This document shows positions 1 to 5,708 of a stretch of 5,708 nucleotides of DNA, piece after piece. How positions within the stretch are numbered: position 1 is the stretch's first letter; the number at the start of each line of letters is the position of its first letter. A model generated the notes under the pieces. The model did no database searches. It saw nothing but the letters and a program-made list of their open reading frames with translations, and had not been told where the DNA came from. This stretch comes from Desulfobulbaceae bacterium. Lineage in GTDB: Bacteria > Desulfobacterota > Desulfobulbia > Desulfobulbales > Desulfobulbaceae. Location of the stretch: positions 1 to 5,708 of the forward strand of contig SKJK01000230.1 in NCBI GenBank assembly GCA_007121995.1, read 5' to 3'. The translations under genes were made by a program, and so were the position numbers.

Positions 1-2246
1 GTAAAAATAAACCTGCCTGCCGAATCCCGAACCATCCTGCCTGCGGGCGCCGGGACCGGCTTGTTGTCGATAACCCGATCCTGTTCAGGGGGCAGTGACC
101 AACCGTCCACATGGCGCTTGTACGCATGGAAACGGGACAGAGCAGACCGCAATTGCAGATAATTGGGTTGAAACAGGGAAACGTCCCGATCTCGTGCAGC
201 CCGTGCACCACCGTCCCGGCCGGAAAGAATGTCCGCGGCGAATCGTTCAAAGTGCAGACCGTATTTCAACCGTTCGAGCTGCGCATACTCACCGGCACGG
301 TTATCAAAAAGAAAATCAGCTTTCAAGGCCTTAACAGCGCTGTCAAAAGCGGCCTCTTCAAGCACATCGCGGGTCAGCACAATGCCGAAGTCGTCGCGGA
401 TGCGCTCCATATACTGCTGATACCCCTCCGTTCGCCCCCCTGTAACCCGAGGAGCCATATCCAACCAGGTGGCCAGCTCCCGCAGTCTCGGTGGCGTCAG
501 ATGATCGGTGAGGTGGTATAGCAGCCAGACCGTCGCCACATTTTCAGAGGTCACCCCCGCCCAGTTCATGGAAACAGCCTCAAAAGGACTATCATGCATG
601 GGTTGCGGAAAATACGGTCGATTCATGAAAACAAAAACATCGCGCTGATTGTGGAGCATATCCAGCGGGCTCCAGCCAAGCTGCAGAGCAGCACCGTAGA
701 GAAACGGCTTGACCGCTGAACCCATCAGACGTCTGGCACTGGTGGCCCGGTTGAAATAAATATTGGCCATCCCGCCGCTCATGGCCCGTATAGCCCCTTG
801 CTGCAGGACAAGGGCAGCACCCTCGACCTGCGGATACCGCTCAAGGTCCAGGAGCATCTCTTCCTGATCGTTTACGGACCTGATATGGACATAAACCCTG
901 TCCTCTGGCTGCAGTTGACCGATGAGCTCTCTGCGGTCCGCTGCCCCGGGTGTGGCCCAGGCATTACGCTTGTATTTGGCCACAGCTTCAACCATGCGCT
1001 CGATCCCCTTATCATCAAGGATGCCTTCGGCCTCGCCACGATGAAAACTCACCCGCACCTGCAAACCGCTGTCGCGGGTATCGGTGACCTCAGCCACGGT
1101 TCCAAACACAAAGGCTCCGGGAAGGAGTTCACGGTCACCGTGATAATCGAGCTCCCTGTACTCTGCCTGTACCTTTTCACGCTGGTATCCCCTGAGCCGG
1201 GCATCGAGCAGAGACAGGTGCCGGCGAAGGGCCTGTACGGTCTGCTCTTGCACCTCCCTGTCCAGGGTGGTAATAATTCGGGCACCTGAAGTAGAAATAT
1301 TCGATATACCGTTTTCCTCAAGGATATCAACAATGAACCGTGCCTCTAACCCCTCTTTGACAAGATCCATGCCGGTATTATGGGCAAACGTAGTCTTGCC
1401 TTGGGTAAACACCAGATCCTCAAGACGGATGGCAGCGTATGCTTCCTCACTGATCGTCCCGGCTTTCACCATCTGACCAAGGACATAGTGCACCCGTCGT
1501 TCGATCCGCCCCCTGACCTGTTCGCTGTTCCCAACATTTCTTCGCAAAAAGGGGTTGTAAAAATTGGGTCGCTGGACGCTGCCGGCGATGAAGGCACATT
1601 CGAGCAATGTCAGTTCATCAGGTTGCTTATCAAAATAATAGCGGGCCGCTACTCCGAGTCCATGGCCGTTGCCGCTGACAAAAAACTGGTTGCTGTAAAA
1701 TTCAAAGATTTTTTCCTTGCTGTATCGATGTTCAAGGCGGAGCGCATACAGCAGTTCTTTAAGTTTCTCCCGGAAACTTCTCGACTCCCTTTTAAAAAGG
1801 TTTTTGGCAGTCTGCTGAGTGATGGTACTGCCACCCTGGACAATTCTACCGGCTTTGAGATTGGCGATTGCCGCCCGGGTAATGCCAAATATATCGACAC
1901 CAAAATGATTGAAAAATCGGTCATCCTCCGAGGCGATCATCGCATGGACAAAGGATTCTGGTATCTGATCAAAGCTGATGTATTGCCGATGAATACCTTC
2001 GAACAGCACCCCTAGTCTGGTTTCTCCATCCCGATAAAAAACCGGGCTTTCCCGACCGAGAATTTCATTAATGTATGCTTCCTCGATTTCCGGCCCAGGT
2101 TCAACAACGACCAGATAGTAAAGACCACCGGCAAAAACCGCTACAGTGAGTACAGCGAAAAGAAGCAGGGAAATAAAAGTATAGGTAATGAATCTCAACA
2201 TATTTTTCAGATCAAAACGTGTTGCCGGATCCTGAACACTGTCCAT
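1..2246 (-). CDS. Penicillin-binding protein 1A family: bifunctional glycosyltransferase/transpeptidase (3' end beyond window)
   Basis: Class A PBP that polymerises lipid II into glycan strands and cross-links the peptides, anchored in the inner membrane and facing the periplasm. The minus frame is open from 2246 to the left edge (748 codons, no stop). A short cytoplasmic N-terminus precedes a membrane helix at about residues 20-48. The GT51 domain shows the catalytic-Glu motif SEDDRFFNHFG (E107), GGSTITQQ (138-145), REKLKE (159-164) and KEKIFEFYSNQ (177-187). An OB-like insert spans about 375-470. The transpeptidase domain starts near 474 with QVEGAALVL, then the nucleophile motif SAVK (S510, K513) and SEN (567-569). 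The KTG motif must lie outside the window. ATG 2246 is the longest start after an upstream stop; ATG 2201 (residue 16) is an alternative, and neither has a clear Shine-Dalgarno. It is divergent from the murein hydrolase mltD. The family call is firm; whether it is the mrcA orthologue is less sure because the region after SEN is unusual. Confidence 0.93.
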   Translation of the reverse strand, partial: MDSVQDPATRFDLKNMLRFITYTFISLLLFAVLTVAVFAGGLYYLVVVEPGPEIEEAYINEILGRESPVFYRDGETRLGVLFEGIHRQYISFDQIPESFVHAMIASEDDRFFNHFGVDIFGITRAAIANLKAGRIVQGGSTITQQTAKNLFKRESRSFREKLKELLYALRLEHRYSKEKIFEFYSNQFFVSGNGHGLGVAARYYFDKQPDELTLLECAFIAGSVQRPNFYNPFLRRNVGNSEQVRGRIERRVHYVLGQMVKAGTISEEAYAAIRLEDLVFTQGKTTFAHNTGMDLVKEGLEARFIVDILEENGISNISTSGARIITTLDREVQEQTVQALRRHLSLLDARLRGYQREKVQAEYRELDYHGDRELLPGAFVFGTVAEVTDTRDSGLQVRVSFHRGEAEGILDDKGIERMVEAVAKYKRNAWATPGAADRRELIGQLQPEDRVYVHIRSVNDQEEMLLDLERYPQVEGAALVLQQGAIRAMSGGMANIYFNRATSARRLMGSAVKPFLYGAALQLGWSPLDMLHNQRDVFVFMNRPYFPQPMHDSPFEAVSMNWAGVTSENVATVWLLYHLTDHLTPPRLRELATWLDMAPRVTGGRTEGYQQYMERIRDDFGIVLTRDVLEEAAFDSAVKALKADFLFDNRAGEYAQLERLKYGLHFERFAADILSGRDGGARAARDRDVSLFQPNYLQLRSALSRFHAYKRHVDGWSLPPEQDRVIDNKPVPAPAGRMVRDSAGRFIF

Positions 2247-2260
2247 TAAACGCCGGCAAC

Positions 2261-2290
2261 ATTATGGCATCCATGCAAAAAAGTGTACAA
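2261..2290 (-). promoter_or_regulatory. Candidate promoter for the PBP1A gene
   Basis: On the minus strand a CATAAT -10 box (2266-2261, five of six consensus bases) sits 18 bp downstream of a weak TTGTAC -35 box (2290-2285, about three of six). Transcription would start near 2254. That leaves a leader of only about 8 nt before ATG 2246 and about 50 nt before ATG 2201. If this promoter is used, the downstream ATG becomes more attractive as the true start. This is a consensus match by eye only. Confidence 0.35.
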
Positions 2291-2452
2291 ACAGGCAACA
2301 GTATCAAAACGATCAAATCACCTGCCGAACAAAAATTCCATCGCAAGCGACGACGTAAACAATGCACCTTGATGTTTGCGGTTCAATAGACCAATACGCC
2401 ACAATTCAGAACAATACATCTCATTTTTCGGGATAGACACTAGGTACTAAAC

Positions 2453-2520
2453 GGTCTGGGTTGGTGCCAGGGGCGTTATTGTTAGACCTTGTATTGTACT
2501 GACCATATCAGCAACAGACC
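2453..2520. repeat. Spaced inverted repeat in divergent region
   Basis: GGTCTG-GG-TTG (2453-2463) is complementary to CAACAGACC (2512-2520): nine pairs with a 2-nt bulge, enclosing 48 nt. A second partner for the left arm, AGACC at 2484-2488, would compete with it. A run of nine A follows on the plus strand (2523-2531), so this is not a plus-strand Rho-independent terminator. Function unknown. Confidence 0.3.
2477..2504. repeat. Imperfect direct repeat, possible operator half-sites
   Basis: TATTGTTAGACC (2477-2488) is followed by TATTGTACTGACC (2492-2504). The two share TATTGT and GACC around a variable 2-3 nt centre and begin 15 bp apart. Direct repeats in a divergent promoter region can be regulator sites, but I recognise no specific regulator consensus and two copies may be chance. 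Confidence 0.25.
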
Positions 2521-2551
2521 AGAAAAAAAAACCGTGCACGACACCGACACA

Positions 2552-2571
2552 GCCCCCAAAAGGCCGGGGGC
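2552..2571. repeat. GC-rich hairpin
   Basis: GCCCCC (2552-2557) pairs perfectly with GGGGGC (2566-2571) across the 8-nt loop AAAAGGCC. On neither strand is it immediately followed by a T tract: the minus strand reaches a T9 run only about 20 nt later, and no annotated gene ends here. It is therefore recorded as a hairpin and not as a terminator. It could be a transcript-leader structure or a protein site. Confidence 0.4.
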
Positions 2572-2582
2572 AGTCATCACCG

Positions 2583-2640
2583 AAAAACCGGATGATACGG
2601 CAAAAAATATAATTTTTTCACCAGGGACGGTTAAAAAAAA
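2583..2640. promoter_or_regulatory. Phased A/T tracts upstream of mltD (possible curved DNA)
   Basis: A5 (2583-2587), A6 (2602-2607), T6 (2613-2618) and A8 (2633-2640) have centres about 19.5, 11 and 21.5 bp apart, close to whole turns of B-DNA. Such phasing is known to give intrinsic curvature, and A tracts just upstream of a -35 box can act as UP-element or nucleoid-protein sites. The last tract ends about 22 bp before the candidate mltD -35 box. The role is inferred. Confidence 0.35.
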
Positions 2641-2662
2641 CAACAGAATCAGATAGTTTTCC

Positions 2663-2692
2663 TTGTCACGAGTTTCGCATTAATGGTATTTA
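2663..2692 (+). promoter_or_regulatory. Candidate sigma70-type promoter for mltD
   Basis: TTGTCA (2663-2668, five of six -35 bases) is followed after 18 bp by TATTTA (2687-2692, a weak three-of-six -10 box). Predicted transcription begins near 2700, giving a leader of roughly 60 or 95 nt depending on which ATG is used. The -35 box is convincing and the -10 box is not. Confidence 0.35.
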
Positions 2693-2719
2693 AAGCAAGT
2701 TTAATGAAGATTTACTGTT

Positions 2720-2737
2720 CCATCGATTCCATTGATT
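2720..2737 (+). repeat. 9-bp tandem repeat in mltD leader
   Basis: CCATCGATT (2720-2728) is directly followed by CCATTGATT (2729-2737), eight of nine bases identical. It lies in the presumed untranslated leader of mltD. It may be simple slippage and no function is claimed. Confidence 0.35.
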
Positions 2738-2794
2738 GCAGAAAACAAGAACCTTTCAATGCGGTATCACTTCATATTATCTCACAAATCCCTC

Positions 2795-4543
2795 ATGAAA
2801 TCCATAACGACTCTGCTGGCCCACGCCTGCCTGGCCATTGCCCTCCTTTTTCTCACAGCATGTGCACCGCAACTCGACCAATCAACCCTGGACCAACACA
2901 CTGCCCGGTCCCATGCTCAAAACACGGTCCCCTGTGCTGATGAAGAAGAACTCCTGCCCTTGATGAATCCTGACCAATGGGCCCTGGAGGACCAAGCCGT
3001 CTTAAATGATCCTGACTTCTGGGAATTCGAGACGTCCGGAGGACAAAGCGTATCACCAGTCCAGACCGGATTTGATCTTTCGTCCTATGATTTCCCCATT
3101 ACCATCAACAAGCAGGTCCTCTACTATCTCGAACTCTTCCAGGGGAGACACAGAAACACCTTCAGTCAATGGATGGCACTGTCAACCAGGTACCTTCCTT
3201 TTATTCAGGCTGAGCTGAAACAAGCCGGTCTGCCCCTGGATCTGGCCTACCTGGCAATGATTGAATCCGGCTACAATCCCTCCGCCTACTCCCATGCTCA
3301 CGCAGCCGGCCTGTGGCAGTTTATCCCCGGAACAGGACGCGATTACGGCCTGCGCATCGATTCCTGGGTCGATGAACGCCGGGAACCGGAAAAAGCCACC
3401 AGAGCTGCTATCCAATACCTGTCGCGTCTGTACCGTGATTTCGACGACTGGTACCTTGCAGTGGCCGCCTACAATGGCGGAGAAAACAGAGTGCAACGGG
3501 CTATGCAAACCTACAATACCCGGTGTTTCTGGGAGCTGGCCGGTACCCAAGGTATTTATCTGGAAACTAAACAGTATGTTCCAAAACTGATCGCCGCCAT
3601 TCTCATTGCCAGGGAACCTGAAAAATTCGGCTTCACCGACATCCAATACCAACAACCGATCCAATATGACCAGATCAACGTCCCCGGCGGTACGGACCTG
3701 GAAGCAGTGGCGGTATCAGCCAATACCACGGTAAAACGTTTACGCGCGCTCAACAACGAACTGAACAGAGACCAGACACCACCGAGGGTCGACCAGTATG
3801 CTCTGCGGATACCAGCAGGTTCCCGCAGTCTGGTCGCTGCCAACCTCGACAAGCTGGTTCCCGTCATGACCACGACCTACGTCACCCACACCGTGAAGAG
3901 CGGTGATACGCTGACGTCTATCTGCAATCTGTATAATGTTAACAAGACCACCCTGCTCAAGGCGAATAATTTGCGCACTGCTTCCCTGAAAAGAGGACTC
4001 AGGCTGCAGGTTCCCACTACTACGACCAGGTATGTGCTCCTCAAAGATGGCGAGAGTGCAGAGACCCTTCTCGCTGGAAGTGGATCCGGTAACCGAAACA
4101 TGGTGCTGCACCAGATCAAACCCGGTGATACCCTGTCCAAAATTGCTCTCCAGTACCAGGTCCCCACCAAAACAATCATGTTGTGGAACAACATTTCCAA
4201 CCCGCGCACCATCCGAGCTGGCCAGCAAATCGCCCTCTACCTTGATCGACCAGCCCCGGATGCGATGACAGTGATCGCCGATGCTGCCAAAATGACCGTT
4301 GCGTCGGTGGCCAGTACCCCCGCCAGCACCGACTTGCCCACTCTCAACGACATGAAAAAACGATCCACCGAGGCATCGGCACCGGCACCACAACAATTAG
4401 CGTGGTATGTGGTCCAAAAAGGGGACTCACTATGGACCATTGCCAGAAAATTCCAGGTTTCCACCACGGATCTGCGCCAATGGAACAACCTCAACAGTAC
4501 TCGTCTACAAATAGGGAACAGATTGATCGTCCGCAAGGGATGA
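2795..4543 (+). CDS. mltD: MltD-type membrane-bound lytic murein transglycosylase with LysM domains
   Basis: Lipoprotein that cleaves the MurNAc-GlcNAc bond of peptidoglycan with formation of 1,6-anhydro-MurNAc, acting in the periplasm. From ATG 2795 (582 aa) the N-terminus is a lipoprotein signal ending in lipobox LTAC (C23). Alanine at +2 predicts outer-membrane sorting. An acidic spacer leads to an SLT domain at about 115-260, with catalytic Glu in MIESGYNPSAY (E157), then GLWQF (172-176) and AYNGG (225-229). Residues 296-341 match the conserved post-catalytic segment of MltD proteins. Three clear LysM domains follow: 362-407 (VKSGDTL), 437-483 (IKPGDTL) and 537-581 (VQKGDSL). An Ala/Ser/Thr/Pro linker precedes the last. 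It is longer than E. coli MltD (about 450 aa, two LysM). ATG 2759 and TTG 2732 are in-frame alternatives; no start has a strong Shine-Dalgarno, and 2795 was chosen because it gives the most typical signal peptide. It is divergent from the PBP1A gene. Confidence 0.93.
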   Translation: MKSITTLLAHACLAIALLFLTACAPQLDQSTLDQHTARSHAQNTVPCADEEELLPLMNPDQWALEDQAVLNDPDFWEFETSGGQSVSPVQTGFDLSSYDFPITINKQVLYYLELFQGRHRNTFSQWMALSTRYLPFIQAELKQAGLPLDLAYLAMIESGYNPSAYSHAHAAGLWQFIPGTGRDYGLRIDSWVDERREPEKATRAAIQYLSRLYRDFDDWYLAVAAYNGGENRVQRAMQTYNTRCFWELAGTQGIYLETKQYVPKLIAAILIAREPEKFGFTDIQYQQPIQYDQINVPGGTDLEAVAVSANTTVKRLRALNNELNRDQTPPRVDQYALRIPAGSRSLVAANLDKLVPVMTTTYVTHTVKSGDTLTSICNLYNVNKTTLLKANNLRTASLKRGLRLQVPTTTTRYVLLKDGESAETLLAGSGSGNRNMVLHQIKPGDTLSKIALQYQVPTKTIMLWNNISNPRTIRAGQQIALYLDRPAPDAMTVIADAAKMTVASVASTPASTDLPTLNDMKKRSTEASAPAPQQLAWYVVQKGDSLWTIARKFQVSTTDLRQWNNLNSTRLQIGNRLIVRKG

Positions 4544-4656
4544 TGACATGTAGCAAAGGGAAATGTTGCTCGGTTTCTGGTAAACACATACCTCCCGGAT
4601 CTCGCCATCGCATACACCTTGCTGAAGATGTGTGACGCTCCAGGGAGGTGTCATCA
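4541..4656 (+). other. Candidate multi-branched folded RNA element after mltD
   Basis: TGATGACA (4541-4548, starting with the mltD stop codon) is the exact reverse complement of TGTCATCA (4649-4656). Inside it, AGCAA (4552-4556) pairs with TTGCT (4566-4570). CCTCCCGGA (4591-4599) pairs with TCC-A-GGGAGG (4639-4648): nine pairs with one bulged A. The loop of that stem can pair partly as well (ACAC with GTGT). Together these give a closing stem around two branches. No T tract follows, so it is not a standard Rho-independent terminator, and it matches no riboswitch or ribozyme consensus I know. Candidates are a 3'-UTR stabilising structure, a small RNA or chance pairing. Confidence 0.3.
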
Positions 4657-4801
4657 GCCCATCGGCCGCCACATCCTTCCATCGCTCTCCTCGCCCAAAC
4701 CTGTATCCACCAACACCCGGCCTGTTAACGACCCGGCTGCCGCACAAAAAATCTACTTTTGTTCGCCTGCAGTCACAGTGCAGATCCTGCTTGGCATTAC
4801 C

Positions 4802-4830
4802 TTGCTTAACCTGAGAATCGTTTATATAGT
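4802..4830 (+). promoter_or_regulatory. Sigma70-like promoter for YbjT-like gene
   Basis: TTGCTT (4802-4807) and TATAGT (4825-4830, five of six -10 bases) are separated by exactly 17 bp. Transcription would start near 4837, giving a leader of about 29 nt that contains the ribosome binding site. This supports transcription of the downstream gene independently of mltD. Confidence 0.5.
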
Positions 4831-4849
4831 ATGTAAACATTTAACCCTT

Positions 4850-4855
4850 GGAGGT
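4850..4855 (+). promoter_or_regulatory. Shine-Dalgarno sequence of YbjT-like gene
   Basis: GGAGGT lies 10 nt before ATG 4866, slightly longer than the usual spacing, and fixes that ATG as the start. It is the only strong Shine-Dalgarno upstream of any of the three genes here. Confidence 0.75.
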
Positions 4856-4865
4856 CACCCTACCC

Positions 4866-5708
4866 ATGCACACTGTACTACTCACCGGAGCCACCGGTTA
4901 TATTGGTAGACGCCTGGAAAAAGTGGTCAGGGAACGCGAAGACCTGCGCCTGCGCCTGTTAGTGCGCAATACACGAAAGCTGACCGAAAAAACCCGACAG
5001 CATGCTGAAATCATCGAGGGCGACACGTTCAGCCCCGATACTCTGCGGCGAGCTCTCTTGGGGGTCGACACCGCCATATACATGATCCACTCCATGGGAG
5101 CTGAGCGTGATTTCAGTCAACTCGACCGGGAAAGTGCTGAAAATTTTTACAATGCCTGCCTGGAGCAGGGTGTGAAAAAAATAATATATCTCGGCGGTCT
5201 TGGCCTCAGGAAGTCAGCCTCCAAGCACCTGGCCAGCCGCCTGGAAACCGGAGACATTCTTTCAAGCCGTCCCGACCGTATCCGCACCATCTGGTTGCGG
5301 GCGGGTGTTATCATTGGATCAGGAAGTACCAGCTTTGAAATTATCCGTCACCTGGTGGAAAAGCTGCCGATCATGACCACACCCCGATGGGTCAACACCA
5401 TGACCCAGCCCATCGGCATTGATGATGTTGTGGCGTATCTGAATGATGCCATCAACCTCGATCCACCTGACAACCTGGTGGTGGATATCGGTGTTCCGCC
5501 AATTTCTTTCAAGGACATGCTGCAGCAGACAGCCGAAGTTATGCACTTGCGACGATGGATTGTTACGGTACCCCTCCTGACCCCTAAACTGAGTTCATAC
5601 TGGCTGACACTCATGACTCCGACACCGCATCGGATCGGAGCAGCCCTCATTGAAGGGCTCAAATCAGAGACACTGGTCCAAAATGATCATGCGCAACGCT
5701 TTTTTCCA
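4866..5708 (+). CDS. YbjT-like NAD(P)-binding SDR-family protein with DUF2867-type C-terminus (3' end beyond window)
   Basis: Atypical short-chain dehydrogenase/NmrA-like Rossmann protein, probably cytoplasmic; substrate unknown. The frame is open for 281 codons to the right edge. The N-terminus has the dinucleotide-binding motif TGATGYIG (G8, G11, G14) after a hydrophobic strand. RNTRK (35-39) is a plausible phosphate-binding stretch. MIHSMG (73-78) and YLGGLG (108-113) follow the usual Rossmann order. The classical SDR YxxxK pair is absent; the corresponding place reads HLASRLETG (121-129), as in YbjT relatives. From about 240 the sequence SSYWLTLMTP and IEGLKSE resembles the start of the DUF2867 region, so the whole protein is expected near 480 residues. 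The start is set by the GGAGGT ribosome binding site. A dedicated promoter and a 322 bp gap argue against an operon with mltD. Family is fairly sure; function is not established. Confidence 0.88.
   Translation, partial: MHTVLLTGATGYIGRRLEKVVREREDLRLRLLVRNTRKLTEKTRQHAEIIEGDTFSPDTLRRALLGVDTAIYMIHSMGAERDFSQLDRESAENFYNACLEQGVKKIIYLGGLGLRKSASKHLASRLETGDILSSRPDRIRTIWLRAGVIIGSGSTSFEIIRHLVEKLPIMTTPRWVNTMTQPIGIDDVVAYLNDAINLDPPDNLVVDIGVPPISFKDMLQQTAEVMHLRRWIVTVPLLTPKLSSYWLTLMTPTPHRIGAALIEGLKSETLVQNDHAQRFFP

Larger units (their letters stand above)
2247..2794. other. Divergent intergenic control region between PBP1A gene and mltD
   Basis: This 548 bp stretch separates two divergently transcribed genes. 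I see no ORF with convincing coding character, no tRNA cloverleaf and no rRNA. It holds candidate promoters at both ends, an imperfect direct repeat at 2477-2504, an inverted repeat 2453-2463/2512-2520, a GC hairpin at 2552-2571, A/T tracts at 2583-2640 and a short tandem repeat at 2720-2737. The sequence is more AT-rich toward mltD. Short ATG-initiated frames here (for example from 2683) run out of frame into mltD and lack homology I recognise. Confidence 0.7.
4544..4865. other. Non-coding spacer between mltD and YbjT-like gene
   Basis: In this 322 bp gap the short open frames on both strands show no recognisable protein and overlap one another. Besides the foldable element at its left end and the promoter at its right end, it contains weak hairpins: ACAAAA/TTTTGT at 4744-4762, and CTGCA/TGCAG at 4767-4783, which would compete with GCAG/CTGC at 4780-4790. 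ACCCGGC also occurs twice near 4716-4737. No convincing terminator for mltD was found on the plus strand. Confidence 0.6.

Noticed and set aside
1380..2015. 211-codon plus-strand open frame (and 798-1289, 163 codons) opposite the PBP gene
   Set aside because: Lies antisense to clearly conserved GT51 and transpeptidase coding sequence, has no recognisable domain and no Shine-Dalgarno.
2370..2395. GGTTCAATAGACC resembling a tRNA T-arm
   Set aside because: The T loop does not fit TTCRANNC and no acceptor, D or anticodon stems can be placed around it.
2531..2571. Rho-independent terminator on the minus strand
   Set aside because: The GC stem and the T9 run are separated by about 20 nt, and the short palindrome adjoining the T run has no loop to form a proper hairpin.
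2683..2940. 85-codon plus-strand frame starting upstream of mltD
   Set aside because: Overlaps the mltD signal-peptide coding region in another frame; its Cys/Pro/His-rich tail is typical of out-of-frame reading.
3740..4396. 218-codon minus-strand open frame inside mltD
   Set aside because: Antisense to the LysM-containing coding region; composition reflects the complementary codons and no family is recognised.
4541..4657. Hammerhead ribozyme-like words on the minus strand (CTGATGA, later GAAA and GTC)
   Set aside because: GAAA does not directly follow the stem after CTGATGA, and the bases flanking the presumed cleavage site do not pair with those before CTGATGA, so the hammerhead core cannot form.
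4744..4762. ACAAAA/TTTTGT hairpin as a terminator for mltD
   Set aside because: AT-only stem, about 200 bp after the stop codon, with no following T tract.

Overview
The window looks like ordinary chromosome of a Gram-negative bacterium. A signal-peptide lipoprotein that cuts murein (MltD type) lies beside a class A penicillin-binding protein, which implies an outer membrane and periplasmic peptidoglycan. Base composition is moderate, close to half GC by eye. The multi-LysM MltD and the PBP1A-like protein suggest a Desulfobacterota/deltaproteobacterial genome. That placement is an impression from protein style, not a measured result.

Layout. (1) Positions 1-2246, minus strand: most of a PBP1A-family bifunctional murein synthase, cut by the left edge before its KTG motif. 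(2) Positions 2247-2794: a 548 bp divergent control region. It holds candidate promoters in both directions, imperfect direct repeats, a GC-rich hairpin and a series of A/T tracts spaced at about one or two helical turns. No tRNA, rRNA or credible gene was seen there. (3) Positions 2795-4543, plus strand: an MltD-type lytic transglycosylase lipoprotein with three clear LysM domains. (4) Positions 4544-4865: a 322 bp non-coding spacer. Its first part, starting at the mltD stop codon, can fold into a closed multi-branched structure. Its last part holds a sigma70-like promoter and a Shine-Dalgarno sequence for the next gene. (5) Positions 4866-5708, plus strand: the N-terminal 281 residues of a YbjT-like NAD(P)-binding protein, cut by the right edge where its DUF2867-type C-terminal region has begun.

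Function. The two left genes act on the same polymer from opposite sides: PBP1A polymerises and cross-links glycan strands, MltD cleaves them. Their head-to-head arrangement across one shared regulatory region may coordinate synthesis and turnover, though that is inference from layout. The YbjT-like gene has its own promoter and ribosome binding site and looks functionally unrelated.

I found no mobile element, CRISPR array, toxin-antitoxin pair or defence system. The items most worth a second look are the foldable element at 4541-4656, the non-canonical region after the SxN motif of the PBP, and the repeat-rich divergent control region.
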